Part shown: in pieces, positions 49,960-54,114 of the stretch
Position numbering within the stretch: the stretch's first letter is position 1
Layout of the letters: every line of letters begins with the position of its first letter
NCBI GenBank assembly: GCA_023460175.1
Contig: JAEWRC010000075.1
Span: 1 to 54,114, forward strand
From: Actinomycetes bacterium
GTDB taxonomy: Bacteria > Actinomycetota > Actinomycetes > Mycobacteriales > Mycobacteriaceae
Length of the DNA stretch: 54,114 bases
Direction of reading: 5' to 3'
Position numbers and translations under genes: made by a program
The notes under the pieces: model-generated
Databases searched by the model: none
The model's input: only the letters and a program-made list of their open reading frames with translations
What the model was told of the DNA's origin: nothing

Positions 49960-50760
49960 GTGGTCGACTTCGCCTATGTCATCGCCGGATCGGAAGCCAC
50001 CGGCGGCGCCGGGTTGCAGGCCGACCTGCGAACTTTCCAGCAGCTCGGCACCCACGGCATCGGCACCGTGACCTGCATCGTGTCGTTCGATCCCAAGGCC
50101 GACTGGGGACATCGGTTCGTGCCGGTCGAGGCCCAGGTGATCGCCGACCAGATCGAAGCGGCGACGGCGGCCTACGACCTGGACGTGGTCAAGATCGGCA
50201 TGCTGGGCACCCCGGCCACCATCGACGTCGTCGCCGAGGCGCTGGCCCGCCAGACCTGGTCCCAGGTCGTGGTCGACCCCGTGCTGATCTGCAAAGGGCA
50301 GGGGCCCGGCGCCGCCCTCGATACCGACACCGCGCTGCGCCGCCGGATCCTGCCGCTGGCCTCCGTCGTGACGCCCAACCTGTTCGAGGCCCGCACGCTC
50401 GCGGGCATGGACGACATCGCCACGGTCGAGGACCTCGTCGAGGCGGCCCGGCGCATCGCCGACCTCGGGCCCCGGCACGTGGTGGTCAAGGGCGGTGTCG
50501 ACTTCCCCGGTGACGACGCCGTCGATGTCCTCTTCGGTGGCGGCGAGGTCGAGATCCTGCGGGCCCCGAAGATCGGCAGTGCCCGGGTGGGCGGTGCGGG
50601 GTGCACCCTGGCCGCGGCCATCACGGCCGAACTGGCCAAGGGCGCCAGTGTCTCCGAGGCGACCCAGCAGGCCAAGGCGTTCACCACCGCCGGGATCGTC
50701 GGCCGGATCAGCGGCCACGCCCCCTTCGACGCGGTCCACCAGGGCGCGTCGGGCCGGTAG
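49960..50760 (+). CDS. PdxK-type pyridoxal/HMP kinase of the ThiD family
   Basis: 266 aa ribokinase fold. GSEATGGAGLQADLRTFQQLGTHGIGTVTCIVSFDP and VVVDPVLICKGQG match the Bacillus-type PdxK rather than ThiD, where the second motif has a different set. The lid/active segment VGGAGCTLAAAITAELAKG keeps the GAGC anion hole, though the residue before is Gly where Bacillus has His. It phosphorylates pyridoxine/pyridoxal or HMP with ATP. It is not next to other vitamin genes and converges on the esterase gene, 5 bp apart. Confidence 0.8.
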   Translation: MVDFAYVIAGSEATGGAGLQADLRTFQQLGTHGIGTVTCIVSFDPKADWGHRFVPVEAQVIADQIEAATAAYDLDVVKIGMLGTPATIDVVAEALARQTWSQVVVDPVLICKGQGPGAALDTDTALRRRILPLASVVTPNLFEARTLAGMDDIATVEDLVEAARRIADLGPRHVVVKGGVDFPGDDAVDVLFGGGEVEILRAPKIGSARVGGAGCTLAAAITAELAKGASVSEATQQAKAFTTAGIVGRISGHAPFDAVHQGASGR

Positions 50761-50765
50761 CGCGG

Positions 50766-51692
50766 CTAGCCGTGCAGCGCCTTGCGCAGCGCGGCGCCCT
50801 GCAGCGCGAACAACTGCCGGCTGACCTCCCAGCCCGGCAGCATCGAGTCGAAGCCGTGGCAGGTGCCCGCGAGCACGTGCAATTCGGTGCTGACCCCGGC
50901 CCACAGCAGCCGCAACGCGTAGTCGATTGCCTCATCACGCAGCGGATCCAGTTCCGAGCAGCTGATGAAAGTCCTTGGCAGGCCGTCGAGGTCGTCGGTG
51001 TGACCGGGGACGGCGGCCGCGGGCAACGCTTCCGAGTAATGCCGCCACATCTGCGCGGCGGCGGGGCCGTCGAAGCCCGGGGTGGCGGCGAACTCCTCCT
51101 TGGACGGGCTGGGCCGGTCGTCGATCACCGGCTGGTGCAGCAGCTGGAACACCACCGGGGGCAGCGCCCCGCGCGCCGCGGCCTGCGCGAGACCGGTCGC
51201 CAGGGCGCCGCCGGCGCTGCTGCCGGCCACCGCCACCCGGTCGGGATCGATGCCGAGTGCGGCGGCGTCGGCCACTGCCCAGCGCAGCACCTCGGCCGCG
51301 TCGTCGTAGCCGGCCGGGTACGGGTGCTCCGGGGCCAACCGGTAGTCCACGGAGATCACCGTGCACGCGGCGTGTCGGGCGAACTCCACGCACTGCAGAT
51401 GGTCGGTGTCCAGATTGCCGAGGACGAAAGCACCGCCGTGGCAGTACAGTACGGCCGGCGCGGGGGTCGGGCCGCCGCGGTAGATCCGGACCCCGACGGT
51501 GCGCGCCCCGACCGGCACCTGCTGATCGGAGATCTCGACGCCGGTGGTGTCGAGTTCCGCGGCCGCCTGGCGGCGCCGCTCGTCGATCGATGCGCGCACG
51601 GCCGCCAGCGCCTCCGGCGCCAGATTCGTGCGGAACTCCGCGAACGGGAGCAGCGCCGGGTCGAGCCGGGCGATCGGATCCACCGGGTTCAC
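50766..51692 (-). CDS. Hormone-sensitive-lipase-type alpha/beta hydrolase (LipR-like)
   Basis: 308 aa. The HSL signature HGGAFVLGNLDTD (oxyanion HGG), the nucleophile Ser in GSSAGGALA, the acid Asp in SELDPLRDEA and the His in GTCHGFDSM. GTG start overlaps the monooxygenase stop by four bases, so it is co-translated. It can hydrolyse the ester formed by the preceding Baeyer-Villiger enzyme, as in the mymA-lipR order. Confidence 0.88.
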   Translation of the reverse strand: MNPVDPIARLDPALLPFAEFRTNLAPEALAAVRASIDERRRQAAAELDTTGVEISDQQVPVGARTVGVRIYRGGPTPAPAVLYCHGGAFVLGNLDTDHLQCVEFARHAACTVISVDYRLAPEHPYPAGYDDAAEVLRWAVADAAALGIDPDRVAVAGSSAGGALATGLAQAAARGALPPVVFQLLHQPVIDDRPSPSKEEFAATPGFDGPAAAQMWRHYSEALPAAAVPGHTDDLDGLPRTFISCSELDPLRDEAIDYALRLLWAGVSTELHVLAGTCHGFDSMLPGWEVSRQLFALQGAALRKALHG

Positions 51693-53206
51693 TGCGACAC
51701 CGCCGAATGCGGATGCACCACAATCGGTTCCGGTGTACCCAGGGGTTCGAAGGTGTAGTCGCGCAGCCGCAGCCGACGCGTCATCGTCCAGAAATCCCGC
51801 GCGCTGCGGGGCCACTGGGTCACGACGCGGCCGTTGGCGGCCCGGAAGTAGTTGCTGCACCGCGTGGTCCACACCGTGCCGACCATCCACCGGTCGATCT
51901 TGGCGATGTAGTCGGCCGTCGCATCGCGGCGCACCGCCAGGTACGACTTGCCCCGGCGGCGCATCTGCTTCAACGCCCGCACGATGTAGCGGGCCTGGGC
52001 CTCCAGCACGAAGATCACGCTGTTGGACCCGACGTTGGTGTTCGGGCCGTACAGCATGAAGAAGTTCGGGAAACCCGGTACGGCCATGCCCATATAGGCG
52101 TAGGCGCCCTCGCTCCAGGTGTCGCCCAGCGTGACTCCGCCCTCGCCGCGCACCTCGATCTGGCCCAGGTAGTCGGCGACGGCGTAGCCGGTGGCGCACA
52201 CCACCACGTCGACGTCCAGTTCGGTGCCGTCGGCGGTGACCAGCGATCGGGCCCGCAGCGCCTTGGCCGGGGAGGCGATCACCTCCACGTTGTTCCGGGT
52301 CAGCGCCTGCAGATAGTCGGTGGCGAACACCAATCGCTTGCAGCCCAGGGGGTGATCGGGCGTCAGTCGAACTCGCAGGTCGGCGTCGGGCACCGTGGCC
52401 TCGAGCGTCTTCAACGCGATCCCCTTGAACTCCTGGGTCTTGTCGCTGCCGTTCTCGATGACCGAGATGTTCGACTCGCTGCGCAACCAGAGTCGGGTCC
52501 GGTAGACGCGCTTGGCCAACGGGACGTACCTGAAGATCCACTTCTCCCGGTCGGTGTAGGGCCGGTCGGGCTTCGGCAGGATCCAGGTGGGGGAACGCTG
52601 CACCGAGTAGACGTGCGCGGCCTGCTGGGCGATCTCGGGGAGCACCTGCGATGCGGTGGATCCGGTGCCCAGCACCGCGACCCGCTTACCGGCGATCGCC
52701 ACCGCGTGGTCCCACTTCGCGGTGTGCATGACGGTGCCCGCGAAGGGTTCCTCCTCGACGAGATCCGGGGTCAGCGGCTGGTTGAACACCCCCACCGCCG
52801 ACACGACGACGTCGAAGATGTGCTCGGTACCGGCGGCGCTGCGCAGCCGCCAGGTGCGGGTCTCCTCGTCCCAGGTGGCCGCGACGATGTCGGTGTTCAA
52901 CCGCAGGTGCGGCGCCAGCCGGTGGCGGCGCGCGGAATCCTCGAAGTAGCGCAGGATCTCGGGCTGGTCCGACCACAGCCGCGACCAGTCGGGGTTGAGG
53001 TCGAAGGAGAACGAGTACAGGTGTGACTTCACATCGCACGCCAGCCCGGGATAGGTGTTGGTGCGCCAGGTGCCACCGACGCCGTCCTCGCGGTCGAAGA
53101 TGGTGAAGTTCTCGAAACCCGCCTTCTTCAGGAAGATTCCGAGCGCCAGACCGCCCGGCCCGGCTCCGATGACGCCCACCGACAGGCTCTTGGACATTGC
53201 GCTCAT
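51689..53206 (-). CDS. Flavin-containing Baeyer-Villiger monooxygenase
   Basis: 505 aa. FAD motif GAGPGG at residues 14-19, BVMO fingerprint FAGTVMHTAKW (FxGxxxHxxxW) at 155-165, and NADPH motif GTGSTA at 180-185. Inserts oxygen next to a ketone. Resembles MymA of M. tuberculosis. ATG 53206 overlaps the SDR stop (ATGA); a second ATG at 53197 also possible. Confidence 0.9.
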   Translation of the reverse strand: MSAMSKSLSVGVIGAGPGGLALGIFLKKAGFENFTIFDREDGVGGTWRTNTYPGLACDVKSHLYSFSFDLNPDWSRLWSDQPEILRYFEDSARRHRLAPHLRLNTDIVAATWDEETRTWRLRSAAGTEHIFDVVVSAVGVFNQPLTPDLVEEEPFAGTVMHTAKWDHAVAIAGKRVAVLGTGSTASQVLPEIAQQAAHVYSVQRSPTWILPKPDRPYTDREKWIFRYVPLAKRVYRTRLWLRSESNISVIENGSDKTQEFKGIALKTLEATVPDADLRVRLTPDHPLGCKRLVFATDYLQALTRNNVEVIASPAKALRARSLVTADGTELDVDVVVCATGYAVADYLGQIEVRGEGGVTLGDTWSEGAYAYMGMAVPGFPNFFMLYGPNTNVGSNSVIFVLEAQARYIVRALKQMRRRGKSYLAVRRDATADYIAKIDRWMVGTVWTTRCSNYFRAANGRVVTQWPRSARDFWTMTRRLRLRDYTFEPLGTPEPIVVHPHSAVSQ

Positions 53207-53937
53207 CCCATCTGCAGCGTTTGACCGCCGTCCACCACCAGTTCCGAACCGGTGATGAAGGAGGCGTGTTCGGACACCAGGAAGGCCACGGCGTCGGCGA
53301 TCTCACTCGGTTGGCCCAGCCGCCCGCTGACCGAGGTGGCCGCCAGCTTCGCCTGGGTGCGGTCATCCAGCATCGGGGTCTCCACCGGGCCGGGCAGCAC
53401 GGCGTTGACCCGGATCCCGGTGCCGGCGAGTTCGGCCGCGACGATCTGCGTCAGCCCGCGCAGCGCCCATTTGGAGGAGCCGTAGGCGGCGTGGTTGGGG
53501 AACGCCCGCACGGCGCCGGTGCTGCAGGTGTTGACGATCGCCGCCGCGTGGGCCTCGCGCAGCGCGGGCAGGCAGGCCTGGATGCCGAGGAACGGCCCCA
53601 GAGTGTTGACGCGCCAAGCCCGTTCGAAGCCCTCGCGGGTCTCGTCGCCGATAGCGGCGCGGTGCAATACCCCCGCGTTGTTCACCAGGGTGGTCAGCAG
53701 GCCCAGTCGGGCGGCGACCTGCTCGACGGCGGTGCTCCACTGTTCCTCGGAGGTGACGTCCAGCGGCACCGCGATCACGCCCGAGTCGTCCAGCGCCGCC
53801 ACCGTGGCCTCGAGTTCGGCCTCGGCCACGTCGCAGGCGGCCACGGCGAAACCGTCGCGGCGCAGCCGGGCCACGATGGCCGCACCCTGACCGCGCGCGG
53901 CGCCGGTGACCAGGGCGATCCGGTCGGTACCGGTCAT
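53203..53937 (-). CDS. Short-chain dehydrogenase/reductase
   Basis: 244 aa classical SDR: TGAARGQG cofactor motif (residues 11-18), NNAG, catalytic Ser in NTCSTGAV and YGSSK (Tyr-x-x-x-Lys near residue 152). Prefers NAD(H) judging by Asp (CDVAEAE) after strand 2. It probably oxidises an alcohol to the ketone used by the downstream monooxygenase. Confidence 0.9.
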   Translation of the reverse strand: MTGTDRIALVTGAARGQGAAIVARLRRDGFAVAACDVAEAELEATVAALDDSGVIAVPLDVTSEEQWSTAVEQVAARLGLLTTLVNNAGVLHRAAIGDETREGFERAWRVNTLGPFLGIQACLPALREAHAAAIVNTCSTGAVRAFPNHAAYGSSKWALRGLTQIVAAELAGTGIRVNAVLPGPVETPMLDDRTQAKLAATSVSGRLGQPSEIADAVAFLVSEHASFITGSELVVDGGQTLQMG

Positions 53938-53938
53938 C

Positions 53939-54114
53939 TCAGGCGTACCCCTTCTCGGTGGTCGACCCGGGTCCGCCGCCGGCGTCGCGCAGGTGCTCGG
54001 CGGCGCCGCGGCGCAGCGCCTGGGATTCCGAGGCCAGCGTGATGAACTGAAATCCCCACTCGGCCACCATTTTTCCGACCCGTCCGTGGCCGGCGGGGGT
54101 GGCGGGGGCCCCGC
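53939..54114 (-). CDS. HpcH/HpaI aldolase C-terminal part (5' end outside window)
   Basis: 57 residues and stop; the start lies beyond the window. GHGRVGKMVAEWGFQFITLASESQALRRGAAEHL is the last helix and strand of the HpcH/HpaI aldolase/citrate lyase barrel. The tail is Gly/Ser-rich. It ends one base before the SDR start and is probably the first or an early gene of the operon. Confidence 0.6.
   Translation of the reverse strand, partial: GAPATPAGHGRVGKMVAEWGFQFITLASESQALRRGAAEHLRDAGGGPGSTTEKGYA

Noticed and set aside
1..54114. CRISPR arrays, tRNA, rRNA and insertion sequences
   Set aside because: No regularly spaced repeats, no cloverleaf with a TTCGA arm, no rRNA motifs and no transposase or IS-type terminal repeats were found by eye on either strand.

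Overview
The window is high-GC actinobacterial DNA and almost certainly comes from a Mycobacterium/Mycolicibacterium-type genome. Lineage markers include two antigen 85 mycolyltransferase genes, a hemophore-related secreted protein, a maltokinase of the GlgE pathway, an HtdZ-like dehydratase, a LppU-like protein, a UsfY-like protein, a DUF222/HNH (13E12-repeat type) protein and a remnant resembling mycothiol-dependent alcohol dehydrogenase. Many genes start with GTG. Several have a TANNNT -10 box 6-8 bases before the start codon, as expected for leaderless mycobacterial transcripts.

Layout. 1-4 kb: truncated DUF222/HNH protein, class C beta-lactamase-like lipoprotein, hemophore-like protein, cysteine hydrolase. 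4-7.3 kb: beta-phosphoglucomutase-like HAD enzyme coupled to a GH65 disaccharide phosphorylase. 7.4-11.1 kb: a stress-type cluster of small genes (two CsbD paralogues, FMN reductase, UsfY-like, Rho-N-like and acidic mini-proteins) with several SigF-like promoters; it contains a scar where two divergent genes both lost their 5' ends. 11-18.7 kb: lipid/CoA metabolism (acyl-CoA dehydrogenase; CoA-transferase, thioesterase and MaoC operon with divergent TetR), an alpha/beta hydrolase and a TauE/SafE permease flanked by related intergenic repeats. 18.8-21.8 kb: MarR-regulated ABC-2 exporter, then an XRE/membrane-protein pair. 22-23 kb: Ag85C-like gene. 23.1-31.5 kb: recC-recB-recD operon. 31.6-36.6 kb: amidohydrolase, P450, LppU-like, SRPBCC and maltokinase genes. 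36.9-41.2 kb: HTH protein and a four-gene ABC importer. 41.3-42.3 kb: second antigen 85 gene. 42.8-46.5 kb: hydrolase, HugZ/DUF2470 protein, then an XRE-ImmA/IrrE peptidase plus PIN-domain pair that looks like a horizontally acquired toxin-antitoxin or defence module. 46.5-50.8 kb: second P450, SRPBCC, MFS exporter and PdxK-type kinase. 50.8-54.1 kb: operon of HpcH/HpaI aldolase (partial), SDR, Baeyer-Villiger monooxygenase and esterase, similar in content to the mymA locus.

The most system-like and least explained item is the XRE-ImmA/PIN operon at 44.45-46.09 kb. Other points of interest are the SigF-like stress cluster with back-to-back overlapping promoters, the two-gene deletion scar at about 9.83 kb, and palindromic intergenic units that start inside the stop codon of the preceding gene. 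Family assignments rest on motifs and remembered homologues; no database search was run.
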